From assembly GCA_036877525.1 (NCBI GenBank), contig JAZGTH010000071.1:1303501-1367500 (forward strand): a stretch of DNA of 64,000 bases, in the 5' to 3' direction. Position numbers and translations under genes: made by a program. The number at the start of each line of letters is the position of its first letter. The stretch's first letter is position 1. Below are positions 38,411 to 50,887 of this stretch, piece after piece. The stretch comes from Chromobotia macracanthus. Its lineage: Eukaryota > Chordata > Actinopteri > Cypriniformes > Botiidae. Below the pieces are notes generated by a model. It did no database searches and was not told the origin of the DNA. It saw only the letters and a list, made by a program, of their open reading frames with translations.

Positions 38411-38537
38411 GTTTATTCTGTTTATTCTTCTGTTTATCTGTTTATTCTGTTTATTCTTCTGTTTATTCTGTTAGTTTATTCTGTTAGTTTATTCTGTTTA
38501 TTCTGTTAGTTTATTCTGTTAGTTTATTCTGTTAGTT
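38411..38537. repeat. TTTATTCTGT tandem repeat
   Basis: About ten imperfect units built from GTTTATTCTGT, with TAG and TTC variants, directly after the atrip promoter region. Confidence 0.85.
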
Positions 38538-38623
38538 TGATGTTAATAACTCGACTGCACAAGCTTCATGTGACGCTCTCAGACTGCAGCAGCGGTGACT
38601 TCTGTAATCTTTATATGACACTG

Positions 38624-38813
38624 TGTTGTGTGTCTGTTGTGTCTGTTGTTGTGTGTCTGTTGTTGTGTGTCTGTTGTTGTGTGTCTGTTGTTGTTGTGTG
38701 TCTGTTGTTGTTGTGTGTCTGGCTGTTGTTGTGTGTCTGTTGTTGTGTGTGGCTGTTGTTGTGTGTGGCTGTTGTTGTGTGTCTGTTGTTGTGTGTCTGT
38801 TGTTGTGTGTCTG
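38624..38813. repeat. TGTTGTTGTGTGTC minisatellite
   Basis: About 13 units of 11-17 bp (TGTTGTTGTGTGTC and variants with extra TTG or GGC). All three plus frames are open through it (Cys/Val/Leu-rich), which is a consequence of the repeat and not a gene. Confidence 0.9.
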
Positions 38814-39148
38814 TTTATTCTGCCATTCCCTTAAAACATTGTGCCTCTTTGTGCTGTAATTGTTAGTTTTGATTGGCTGCTACTGTTCTTTATACAGTTA
38901 TGTGGTGTAACAGGAGTATCTGATGGTTGTTTTACTAATACCCTTGTTTACTAAGCTTTATTTAACTACAGTTTAGTTTATAAAGGCTTTACAGTCTAAA
39001 TAACATGTCATTTAAATGTACTATGTGATCCAGGTGTGCTCATCACAGTGCAAACCTGAATGACACACAACCTGATACTCGCATTCATTTGCAATGAATG
39101 ATTAATTAATAGTGTTTGTAACTGACTTCTCAAAAGCTCCTCGTTGAC

Positions 39149-42100
39149 ATGGAGTTTCCACCCAGCAAAAGACTGAAAGGCCACCAGGTGTCAGCCGGAT
39201 CCGATCCGTTTGACGATGACCTGGATTTCACGCAGGATGACCTGGCCCAGATCGACATCATCGCGTCTCAGGCCACCACAGGTGACGGTCAGAGCAGCGG
39301 GTCAAAGAGAGCGTTCCCTTCTGTTTGCCCTAAAGAGCAGAGCAAAGCTGCTGTGAGATCTGCCCGGAAAACATTTTCCCTCGGAGACGGGTGCAGTAGT
39401 AACTCATTTGACAGGACAGAAGCTCAGAGGAAAGATGGATTTGGTTAGTACGATTCTTGTGCCACTGGTATTTATTTACAGGAAAACACCAGAACACAGG
39501 AGGAGGAATCTGTAAGAATATTGAGGCAGATTTTTTGTTTCTTCCTGCTTTTTTTTTTTACTGCATTTCTGTGTGTAGTTCATTTGTGCACATTATGAAC
39601 TTCAGATGGGTATATTAACACATGCACTTTGTGTTTTATTTCATGTGTCACACAGGTGATGGTTGTTCAAGTAGAGATGGGGAAGATCTCAACTACAAAC
39701 AGTTAGAGAAACAGCAGGCCGAGCTGAAGAGAAAGGTTTGTTATTCCACATTTAGATTGTCATTTGAAGAAACTATGAACTGTCAGAAAGTACCATATTC
39801 TACACCTTTGTGTAATTGTGTTTTTAAAAAGTTAAAATTAAATTACAAGTTTTATTATATTAACATTTTATCTGCATAGTTATACTCTTTTATTAAAAAA
39901 TTAACAAAAATAGGAAGTCACGATTTCCCTAATTGTTTCGTCCACTTTCTGTTCACCCTCAGCTGAGGGAGGTAGAGGAAGAGATCCTGATGAAGAACGG
40001 TGAGATCAGAGTTTTACGGGACTCCCTGAGACTGGCCAATCAGGAGAAGGAACAGCAGAGGCAGACGCAGCTGGCCCTGGAGAGAGAGAAAGCTCATGCT
40101 CAGAGCGAGCGAGAGAAGGAGCTGACCAGGAAAGTGCGTGACATCACGTGTGTGATATTACATCCTGGTAAAGCAGAGTGACTTTGAGCCAATGAGACGT
40201 GGCGACTGATTGGGTTGATTTCCCGCAGGTCCAGTCGCTGCAGTCAGAGTTGCACTTTAAAGAAGCAGAAATGAACGAGATGAAAGGGAAACTTCAGAGT
40301 GTTGAGCGTGGAAAGCTGACCGGCACACCTGCACGAAACGCGTAAATGATGTTTGTCAAAAAGCCATTTCAGTTTTTCTGTTGTCATTCAGAAAAACAGA
40401 GAAACAATTATTCTGTTTTTACATAGTGACTATAGATGCACCAAAGCAAATTAGGGACATTTGTTGTTAAATGTATTTAGGTATACTGCAGACAAATTGG
40501 TGTTGATTTGTATGTTGATGTGTCAGCAGTCTTCAGTCTCCTGCCAGTCGGGCGTTTATGACCAAGGAAACTTTCTCAGCTGAGCTTACCAGAAAATCGT
40601 CTCCTGTCAAAGGTCATTTATTAGCGGGTATTGATGATTTTTGCTCTTGAAGCCACAGTGTTTCTGTACATTTCTCTTCTGTTCAAGTACTTTTATCATC
40701 ACATGTTAAAACTCTGTCAGATGGGAAACCTGCTCAGTCTGCAGCGGAACCGCATTCAGACACGAGTATCATCTCTGAGCTCCATCAGGAAGGTGCCTGC
40801 TGCTCTCATCTCGTGTTCACTCTTAGTCTTTCAGCTTGTGTTGATGTGATGTTCACGTTTGTGTTTTCTGCAGGATGTGTGTTACTGAACCTGCTGCTTC
40901 AACAGCAGTTAGATCCCAGCACTCTGGGTCTCTGTCACCTGCTGTCCGTCAGTCCTGATGCTCTTCCAAACACCCTATCACAGCACGGTTGCGTCAGCCT
41001 GTAAGTGTCAGCCACGCCCACTGGAGGGGCATCCTTCTCAAAACACTTCACCTTTGTATAATTCATGTATGTAAAAGCTTTGGGTTTCACTACATAGAAT
41101 TGTTTGCACTTACGTAACGTTTTGGAAAATCATCTGCCTATTTTTACAACAAGAATCAACATGTAATATTTAAAGATGTGTTGACGTTTCCATTGCAGCT
41201 CTGTAAACATTGTAAACATTAGTATTTTCCAGTGGAGAGTTTCCAGTGTAAGCATTGTAAATCTTTATCCGCTGTTTCCACGTTTTCAAGAGATCTATCA
41301 GAAAATATGCTTTGATTCAACACAGATATTTCTAAGAGGGTTGAAGAAAAATCTGTAAATAACAGGAAGTAATACTTGTGATTGTGACTTTGTGATTTGC
41401 ATGACTAGTTAATACAGTTAAATAAACTTATACAGCTTTAAATCATGGTAATGTCTGTAGTCAACAAACATTTTTAAGCTATGTTCAACTCTAAAACATT
41501 TCATTGACAGCAGATCGCTCTGTATGTCAAAAAGAAAATTATGTAAAACTCTTTTACAAACAATCTGCAAAAAATTACAATCAACTAGAAAGTCATGGAA
41601 ACTGATTGTTCAAAAGGTCTCAGAATTTCAGTTTTAAAAGTTGAAATAACCCGCAGCATTTTGTCAGCTGTTGACTTGATTTGCCTCTGAACATCCGCTT
41701 TATATGTTCAGACAGTCATGAATTTCTCTCTCAGTGCTCTTCTTCACTCTCCAGTGGGTCTCTGGTGACCTCCAGCTCGTCCTTTGCGGATCTCCGAGCA
41801 TTTCATCATCCACAAACTCGATTTCTTCAGCTGCAGAGTCTTGCTGTGTCTGCGCTGACTGCTTTAGCTGCCTACTGCCCCATGAGCATCCCTTATAACA
41901 GCTGCAGTGATGCTGCAGTCGAACCCACACGCCGATTCTGCCCCCCCGCGGTCCACTTCCTCCCCCTGCTCACCTTCCACATCACTACATACTGTCAGAC
42001 GCTGGAGGCCGTGGAGAGCTCAGGAAAGACCTCGCTCCACAGCAGCTCTCTGTCAGGTTCCTCAGACTCCAGCTGGACCTCAAGTCTGGAAGAATCTCTC

Positions 42101-44014
42101 AGTGGGCAGGAAGACGTCGCTTTGGCGGCCTTGACAGCTCTATATCATATAGTGAGCCACAGCTCTGAGGCCTTGGAGATGATTTTATGTCACCCAGGCA
42201 CAGAAACCACAGAGCGGCCTGACATGAACCGGGCTCAGTGCTCCAGAAACCTCGTCAGCTCCTCAGAACATCTGAACGGAGAGCTGCCATCCCAGCTGCC
42301 TCTACTGAAGAGACTCCTGCAGTTGGCAGATCCAGCGTTCATTACCGCTGCTGGCCAGAGGGAGGTGGTACTAAACAGCAGCCTCAGAACTCTGTGTGTG
42401 CTGGCCGAGAGAGCTCCGGAGAGCCAGCTCCTGAGGTTCAGTATCTGTGTCTGTGACACATGAGTTGTTAGACCATAGAATGCCACAATTACAGAGATAG
42501 TTGACCTAAAAATTAAGATTGTCCATCATTTACTCACCCTCATGTCATTCCAAAATTGTTTTACTTATGAGGAACACAAAAGAAGATATTTGAATTATAT
42601 TGGTAATCAAACAACAGTGGCACCCATTGACTTCCATTGTATGGACAGACAACCACTGAAATGTGAGTGTTTATCATTAAGCTGTTGTGTTTTGTTTCTC
42701 AAATGTAGACTGAAGCTCATCCTGTCAAGTCAGGTGTTGTGTAAATGTCTGACTCTGGAGATGTCACACAAAACCGTCCATCTGGCGGTCAAAATTCTGT
42801 CCTTCATCATCTTCAGTGATGAGATGGCTGCTCAGATCTGCTCACACGAATGTACGTTTATTTTACCATTGAAACGTTTGAGATACAAACGCCTTTTATA
42901 TTCCCTGCGTATGATTGTTAAAAACAAACTCTATCTTTCCAAAGATCCATGTCCTCTTGTCAGAATGTTCCAGTATGTCACCTCCAGACCGGATAAATCT
43001 GTCTCAGAGGGGGTGTGGAGTCGCCTGGAGCTGGAGGTGATTATCCTGTGTATCCTTGTGTCCTGACTAATGTTGAAGTTAAACAGGTGATTTACACATC
43101 TGATATCTCTGTCAACAGGTTATACGGTTATTGACCAAACTGTTTACCCAGAACACAAGAACCTGGACTGCTCTCTGTCGGTCATCCTGCCAGTGTGTTC
43201 ATGAGGTTTGTGACACACAGCCTACAGTCTTAATCTAAATAATGACTCGGTTCACACACACCTGGGTGAGGTCACTGCAGAGATGTTACTGGATATTGTT
43301 CTGCTTTACTGGGGCTTTTAGTTGCAGTTTTAACCCCATATTAATCAACACTTTCAGTCAAATCAAGAAATAAATGAACATAAATACAGAAATAGTTCTC
43401 TAGATATTTCTACATTGTCATCAGTACCCAGAATCCTTTGCTTTTACGTGACTCTGGATTCAGAGTTACAGATTAAAGACAGAGAAGAATTTTTCTCCTA
43501 TATCAGAAAACATTTCAACACAATTTGATCAAATGAATTTGTCAACACAGCGCTTGTTGGTACGTTATTTCCCACTTTCTCAGGTGGTGCGGACGGTGGT
43601 TGTACTCTTACACAGACAGTGGCTGAGAACTAAAGGCAGAGAAAGTCGAGCGAGCAGTCAGATCTGGATGGGTTCTGGAGTTCAGCTGCTGAGAGAAGCT
43701 CTGATGTTTCTCCATTGGCTGCTGCTGAAGGACTCCTCATTCTCAGAACACTGCCTGGACGTCCTGCACATGTATGACCAGGTCATTCCTGCCATCAGGG
43801 ACACATTCCGCCTGATTCCAGATCTGTCCGAGAGCGAAGGTGAGCTCTGGGTTCTTTATCGGATTATATATTCCTGATGCAGTTTGTAGGCATGGTATGT
43901 TTTGGTGATTCAGCAGTATTGTCCTGTTGTTTGTTTGCAGAATTAGCTCTAGAAGAGCTCTGTCGCTCTGAAACAGAGTTTATTGAAGACATGGACACTG
44001 AGGCAGGACCATAA
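39149..44014 (+). CDS. atrip: ATR-interacting protein
   Basis: The regulatory partner of the ATR checkpoint kinase; it brings ATR to RPA-coated single-stranded DNA. Thirteen exons: 39149-39443, 39656-39735, 39963-40133, 40229-40341, 40527-40612, 40721-40792, 40874-41000, 41755-42435, 42709-42851, 42945-43036, 43119-43205, 43584-43839 and 43941-44014; total 758 residues (human 791). The acidic N-terminal motif DPFDDDLDFTQDDLAQID is the RPA70-binding checkpoint recruitment domain. Exons 2-4 encode the coiled coil (LREVEEEILMKNGEIRVLRD and onwards). The helical C-terminal part includes CVLLNLLLQQQLDPSTLGLC, QYVTSRPDK and VLLHRQWL, as in human ATRIP. Exon 8 starts at the acceptor before TGGGTC, as the phase demands, not at the earlier CAG. 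In mammals TREX1 follows ATRIP directly; no TREX frame is present here. Confidence 0.95.
42492..42660. repeat. Truncated interspersed element in atrip intron 8
   Basis: It contains TCATTTACTCACCCTCATGT, then GGAACACAAAAGAAGATATT and CCCATTGACTTCCATTGTAT. This order is the known head of the abundant cyprinid interspersed element. The right end is missing and intron sequence resumes before exon 9. Confidence 0.65.
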
Positions 44015-44124
44015 AACTCAATCTCACAGTGAAGTGAGAGGTTTTGTACTCCAGCTGAGATTCTCTGTTTTGTCTCGTGCACACACACATTGCTGTTGTT
44101 TATGCATAAATGCTAAAATACTTC

Positions 44125-44130
44125 ATTAAA
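44125..44130 (+). terminator. Poly(A) signal ATTAAA, likely for atrip
   Basis: ATTAAA occurs 111 bp after the atrip stop codon and again ten bases later. It is the first plausible signal in the 3' flank. Confidence 0.4.
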
Positions 44131-44755
44131 AGACATTAAATTCTATAAAATGCTTAAAGTTTCACATACTCTGAATTTGTGGATCACAGGTGTGTTTTAA
44201 CACACACATTAGCACACAGTGTTCAGGAAACAGGCAACATTAGCATGTATGAAATTAAAGTACATTTAAACGGTATGCAGGAGTTGACTGCTTTACTGTG
44301 ATGAGACATTTATCCTAATAGAGAATGTTGACTGAATGTATAATAGTAGATTAAAAGTGACAGAATAGCACATTATTTCCAGTGGCATTTGTACATTCTT
44401 TTGAGCTAATAGTACCCACAAACCACTACTCTATAAAAGAGCAATTTTGTGCTTCTCTTTCAGCTGTTAAAAGAGAGCTTAACGTATGAAGCAGTTTTTA
44501 AATGTTCCAAACTAAAATAAAATACAACATTTTTAAGTAATAAACTGGCACATTGTCTCTATATACTTATGTACTTTCCCCATCAAGATGAGTATGCAAA
44601 TTTGGAATTGCCCCCAAAACACCACTGACTTTCTGGAAACCTTTCATAATCCTGTGTAGGTCAAATAGTTGACAAACGAAAAGTCTGACTGAAGTGAGTG
44701 ACAGTGTGTTTGTAATTATACAACTTGACATGTCATGTTTTCAGCACAAGAACTG

Positions 44756-44761
44756 TTTATT
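44756..44761 (-). terminator. Poly(A) signal AATAAA, likely for shisa5
   Basis: The minus strand carries AATAAA about 1 kb beyond the shisa5 stop codon. A 3' UTR of about 1 kb would be usual for SHISA5 and would end roughly 600 bp from the convergent atrip end. Confidence 0.4.
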
Positions 44762-45759
44762 TGCTGTTGCAAACATGGAGATATAAACATTTGAACATAA
44801 AACACAGATCAGTTTGACCTTTATAACGGGCACCCAAAAATATGACAACCAAAGCATTTGTGGAAGAGTGGATTTAACAGAGAGAAAGATAAAGCCACAT
44901 ATAACTACATGACACAGCAGAACGAACAGCTCAAACAGCTTTTGAAAAATGTCTACCTCTTTCTCACCTTGTATAGTTTGCATTATCATGAATTTTAGAT
45001 ATTCAAGGCAGGAATTTATAAAGGAAACATCTATAATGCGTTGCATAACTAACAACAGAACTAACATTGACGTTTTCTTGGTTTAATAATAAAAGGGTTC
45101 CCATGATGTAAAAAAAAAATCAGTAATTGAGCGTTCTTCAAATCTTATTACATTCTTCAAACACGCTGTAGGAACCCTGCGATTAACTTGTTCATGCGTC
45201 ATTTGCTGCATAAGCGACGTTAAATAAGGCATATTGTGAATCTGTGACTACATCAGAATACGTTTAAAACACGATTAAAGAATGTTCTCAGATGCAGAAT
45301 GAAACATTAATTAAACGGCACACTGGCATCACATTCCCCATCTCCTGAATTCACCAACCACAATTCTCCATAAAGTGTCAGTTTTGTGCAAATTCTTATT
45401 GTAAAAACAAAGCAAAGTGCCTCACATTTAAGGCTCTGGTGGCATTTAAAGAAACAAACAATAACTGTTCAGTTCAGTTCTGTGGCTGAAAAACAAACAT
45501 TTTCCCTCTTGCTAACTGGAGAAAAACAAACAAAACAAGCACACAACTAAAAATATGGCTTGGGGTTATGATAAATGAAATCTACAATGAAAGTTTAAAG
45601 GAAACAAGTAAAAGGCGACAAAAAGGAACGTCTAATTTTACTCCACACCCAACAGCAGGATGCTGTCCACAGTAGCTGAAGGATAGCACTTAAACAGAAA
45701 CCTGCCTGTGGAATGAAGTCACGTGTGTCCAGTGAAGACTGATGTCAGATGCGTGTGGT

Positions 45760-48700
45760 TTAGTAACCGGTCTTTGGTGGTTGTACGAAGGCGGGGTTAT
45801 AAGCTGGCTGAGTGGAGCTGTAGTCTGTGGGTGGAGGTGGCTGAGTGAAACCTGGCTGAACCGGTGGCTGCATCGGGTACCCGGCCTGGCCCCCGTCATA
45901 GGCTGCATGACTGTAGGGAACAGGATATCCTGGAGCTCCTGCAGAAAGACACACAATTACTGCTCGTCCTGTGAGATGAAGTTAAATCTACAAACTAAAA
46001 CAGTCAAAACTTCTGTGTGCTGATTTTCACTACATGAATACATGAATAATATTTTCAGCTTAGGTATGTATAAAGTATGATTTTGAATAATTCATAAAGT
46101 TATGTATAGTCAGTTTTAGGCTGATGCGGAGAGAAGTTGTAATGAAAATGTCTTTTACAAGAAAATATGTGAAGCACGTATGTTGATTAAATCAATTTTC
46201 TGTTTTAATATATTTTAATATAATTAAATTACAAATTTAGAGCATTATTGTATCACATACTGCACATCACATTATTTAGCAAGCTATCTCATATCGCATT
46301 TTCCCTCAGTATCATTCAGCTGTTTCTATTCCCTGATTATTATGCACACACATTAAAATAATTATAACATTATATCATTTAATTATACAATAATGAAAAT
46401 GCAACACATATATTGTGAACATCATCTTGGTGGAAACAGCCATCAGATTTTAAAGCCTGCAGGTATGTTTGAAGAACTTACCAGCTTCCTGATATGGAGG
46501 TGGAGGTCCTGGTACATACGGCTGTCCCTGATATGGTCCAGCTGGCATAGGTTGACCTCCATAAGCCGGCTGACCACCGTACCCAGGCTGGGGTGGTATG
46601 GGCTGGTATGGTGGGTACTGAGTGCCCTGGACGACGGGCTGCTGAGGGTACTGAGTGGTTACCACTGTAGTCGTCGTTGATCCTACAACAGCTGTATAAA
46701 AAATTGTGAGATAAAGCAATTTCAGACATTTCATACTGTTTACTTAGTAGTGGTCTTAGTAGTTACCAACTGATAAGACTTTTTAATGGTCACTATCTAC
46801 TGAGCAGGGTAGCTGGTAATGGCTGATATAATGCTGATAAATATAATAAACACACATATAACATACAGCTGAACTGTGAACACGAAACATTGTGAGCCTT
46901 GTGACAGATGTGCGAAACGGCTTCATGTGTCACTTCCTTAATAACATGCATGCATGACCCCCCTCTCACTCATGGTTACTGTGGACACAGTGAGTCAGAC
47001 TGGGTGGAGAATCCCACAATCATTCACTTTTTCCAGTGTACGCAGCCAAACAAGTCGCATTCCTGCATTTATAACACAGGCTACAGGGTCAGACAAAGTC
47101 TCAACCTGCAGCAAACGTTATAAAAACATTCCTGCCCTGTTTACATATAGGTCAGTCTCATGATTGACAGATAATGCCATGAGGTTTAATACCAAGACTT
47201 TACAGAAATTTTACTAAATCTTTACGTAAAGAATTGAAACAATATAGCTTTACTGTGATTAAACAGGAATGAGATTTTGTGCTTTATCATCATGAAAATA
47301 ACATGACGATGCAAAAAATCTCGCCAAAAACAGACTTCTGCTTTGTGAAGGCAAACATGAAGACTTGTTCTTTTTTAAAAGCATTATTCTAAATAAAGCA
47401 GACGTATGACAGGAATCAGTCTGAGACCCGTCACATGAGTGAGGTCATATATATTTGTGTGCGCTGTGATGGACAAGCGATTTCTAAAATATTTCTAAAA
47501 TATAAACGATGTAATAGAGTTTTGAAGGTCTGATGCACCAACAGTTTTGCATTCTTGTCCGAGTATACTTAGTATACCCCCTAAAATGACAACATGCATT
47601 CAATCGGGCACACTTGTTCCAACAAGTTTCAAACGATTTGAAGGCATGACGTATTTGCTTACATTTGATTACTGACTTGAATAAGATGAATGATTCGTAC
47701 TGAAGCGTGCATACTTACGTCTGGGCTTCCTGCACATTTTGTAGAGACAGCAGCAGGGGCAGACGCAGCAGATGATGAAGAGGATGATGAAGATGACGAT
47801 CGCTGCCACAGTCACGCCCACCGCGATCGGCTTGAAGTCGTTGCTGTGGGAGAGATTGTGAAACATGAACAAACATTAGAAACCCGTGACACAATAATTA
47901 GAAACAATCTGGAGCAATGTGGCCTTGTACAGTCACAAAAAGCAAAAAGAACTTCCTTTTTCATGTCCTAGATCCTGTTTTGTAGGCTTTCTGGACACAT
48001 TTACACATTTGCCATCATGTTATTTAGGTGTAGGTGTCATGATCTAGTGGTCTTCTGTTTCTCGAGATGTCCTTCAACTTTCCGACACCTCGACGGTCTG
48101 CAAACTGATTAAACAATGAATAATAATGGCTTACAAAAAACACTGTTCTTGTGCATCTTCACTCAGTCTCTCCAGGGGATTGAAGCAGCAGTATCTATTC
48201 TCACAGGTGCCACAGCAGAACTGCATGAAGCTGCAGTCAATGGAGGGCTTGAAGATGCCATTACCGGTTATGTAGCTCTTACAGTCCTCATCAGCTGAAC
48301 AAAAGAAGAAGAGAAATGACATTTCTGTCCAATGAACATCATGATCAATTCTTCAGTCTGTTACATCACTTGTTGTGAGCAGATTTTGGGAGCTGTAGTT
48401 TGGGAAAATGCAGCATTTTCCCAGTTTAAAACCTCCATCTACATTTATTATCATTTATGACTTTTAACATGATCTAAATGTACACATTATCTTCATGTAC
48501 ACAATAACAGCACAAACACGATCTACACAGACCTTGACCATTTAACTACTACAAAACTAGCAGAAACCAACAATTGTTACCACAAAATCAGTAATGTTAA
48601 TACATAAATAACGACATCATAATCATAAAAATCGCACATTAAACAATGAAACAGGCTACAGATGGCGTTGGGAAATGGTGTGTAGACGAATATCGCAGTG

Positions 48701-48998
48701 TATTCACTGATGTATAACACAACAACACGAAATGAACATTGTGAAAAGTAAATTGAACCGAGATGACTTAAATAATGAATCCTGAAGACGGTGAAGACGT
48801 GCTGACGAGCGCTTGTTTTCTCTCGTTTGTCCGGAGAGCTCCATCCAGCTGCTGCTACTTTGCGATCGTTTATTTAAGCGGAAAACCCTCGACAAAGTCA
48901 CGGAACCGCTCAGAAATCTGGTTTGGTTGAGATCCTTCTCTCTTACCGACTGTGGCCGTGAAGAAGCCCGCAGACAGGAGCAGGAGCTGAAAGGCCAT
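45760..48998 (-). CDS. shisa5: Shisa5/Scotin
   Basis: A single-pass membrane adaptor of the ER and nuclear envelope, p53-induced in mammals. Five exons: 48947-48998, 48135-48294, 47719-47843, 46482-46691 and 45760-45938; total 241 residues (human 240). Exon 1 is the signal peptide (MAFQLLLLSAGFFTATVG). Exon 2 holds the SHISA cysteine block CSFMQFCCGTCENRYCC. Exon 3 is the transmembrane segment (VAAIVIFIILFIICC) followed by a cysteine patch CPCCCLYKMC, likely palmitoylated. Exons 4 and 5 are proline/tyrosine/glutamine-rich with a PPPPYQEA (PPxY, WW-domain ligand) and the end FVQPPKTGY. A tandem paralogue lies upstream at 53124-56980. Confidence 0.95.
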
Positions 48999-49080
48999 AA
49001 CGCAGCGCTTCTTCGTGGAGTGCGGACGGTGTAATACGAGCAGCCGCCTACAGTCTGCGCGAAGTCCTGCCCCGGCGCTC

Positions 49081-49136
49081 AGGAACAAACCCGGGGCTCA
49101 GGAACAAACCCGGGGCTCAGGAACAAACCCGGGGCT
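49081..49136. repeat. Three tandem copies of a 19-bp GC-rich unit
   Basis: AGGAACAAACCCGGGGCTC is repeated three times back to back about 85 bp upstream of the shisa5 start codon, so inside its promoter or leader. Each unit holds the palindrome CCCGGG. Confidence 0.9.
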
Positions 49137-49422
49137 GGATCTCATCAGGGTTTCACCGCGCTGCTGCGACCCAGGGACGAGGCCTGCAGGTCCAGCCCGT
49201 AAACGAGCAAGAAAACGGGAGCAAACGCGCCGCGCGAAGCTCGGTGAAGCTCGGTGAAGATGCGACACTGTCTGCTGTTGTGTTAAAGTGAAACTTTATG
49301 TGTTTAAACGCCATTTAATGAAACGTGTTCAAGTTTCTGAAAACAAAACCATCAAAGAAATTACAATTAAATATAAGGGGAATCGTACTGGTTTCTATGG
49401 TAACACTTTAACCTAATAAAGG

Positions 49423-50887
49423 TCACAGTATACATCCCCTATAAACACATCCCCATATACATGCCCTACATGTCGCAGTATACATCCCCTATAAACACAT
49501 CCCCATATAAATGCCCTACATGTCGCAGTATACATCCCCTATAAACACATCCCCATATACATGCCCTACATGTCACAGTATACATCCCCTATAAACACAT
49601 CCCCATATACATGCCCTACATGTCACAGTATACATCCCCTATAAACACATCCCCATATACGTGCCCTACATGTCACAGTATACATCCCCTATAAACACAT
49701 CCCCATATACGTGCCCTACATGTCGCAGTATACATCCCCTATAAACACATCCCCATATACGTATCATCCCCTTACCTACATGTCGCAGTATACATCCCCT
49801 ATAAACACATCCCCATATACGTGCCCTACATCATGCCAGTATACATCCCCTATAAAATAAACACATCCCCATATAACGTGCCCTACATGTCGCAGTATAC
49901 ATCCCCTATAAACACATCCCCATATACGTGCCCTACATGTCGCAGTATACATCCCCTATAAACACATCCCCATATAAATGCCCTACATGTCACAGTATAC
50001 ATCCCCTATAAACACATCCCCATATACGTGCCCTACATGTCGCAGTATACATCCCCTATAAACACATCCCCATAACTCCCTACATGTCACAGTAAACTAA
50101 CATCCCCATACATGCCCTACATGTCACAGTATACATCCCCTATAAACACATCCCCATATACGTGCCCTTCCCTTTACATGTCACAGTATACATCCCCTAT
50201 AAATACATCCCCATATACGTGCCCTACATGTCGCAGTATACATCCCCTATAAACACATCCCCCCATACATGTCCATATACATCCCCTATAAAAATAATGC
50301 CCTACATGTCGCAGTATACATCCCCTATAAACACATCCCCATATACATGCCCTACATGTCGCAGTATACATCCCCTATAAACACATCCCCATATACGTGC
50401 CCTACATGTCACAGTATACATCCCCTATAAAAATACATCCCCATATACATGCCCTACATGTCACAGTATACATCCCCTATAAACACATCCCCATATACAT
50501 GCCCTACATGTCACAGTATACATCCCCTATAAACCCCCCATAAACACATCCCCATATACATGCCCTACATGTCACAGTATACATCCCCTATAAACAATAA
50601 TACATCCCCTATAAACACTCATGCCCTACATGTCACAGTATACATCCCCTATAAACACATCCCCATATACTACATGTCACAGTATACATCCCCTATAAAT
50701 ACATCCCCATATACATGCCCTACATGTCACAGTATACATCCCCTATAAACACATCCCCATATACATGCCCTACATGTCACAGTATACATCCCCTATAAAC
50801 ACATCCCCATATACATGCCCTACATGTCACAGTATACATCCCCTATAAACACATCCCCATATACATGCCCTACATGTCACAGTATAC
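49423..50887. repeat. 50-bp minisatellite array, about 29 units
   Basis: The unit runs CAGTATACATCCCCTATAAA, then CACATCCCCATATACATGCC, then CTACATGTCA; the period is exactly 50 bases where uninterrupted (for example 49441 against 49491). Units vary at TGTCACAG/TGTCGCAG and ATACATG/ATACGTG/ATAAATG, and several have indels. It lies between the two shisa5 genes. The ORFs of 60-72 codons on both strands are products of the repeat. Confidence 0.95.

Noticed and set aside
38537..38866. Cys/Val/Leu-rich ORFs that look like membrane proteins
   Set aside because: They come from the TGTTGTTGTGTGTC minisatellite, which is open in all three plus frames; no homology and no splice sites.
44015..45759. 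A TREX1-like exonuclease between atrip and shisa5, as in mammals
   Set aside because: No long single-exon frame and no exonuclease DEDDh motif on either strand; the space is taken by 3' UTRs.
50162..50748. Repeated-peptide ORFs on both strands
   Set aside because: A 50-bp period is not a multiple of three and the frames stay open only because the unit lacks stops in places; it is a minisatellite.
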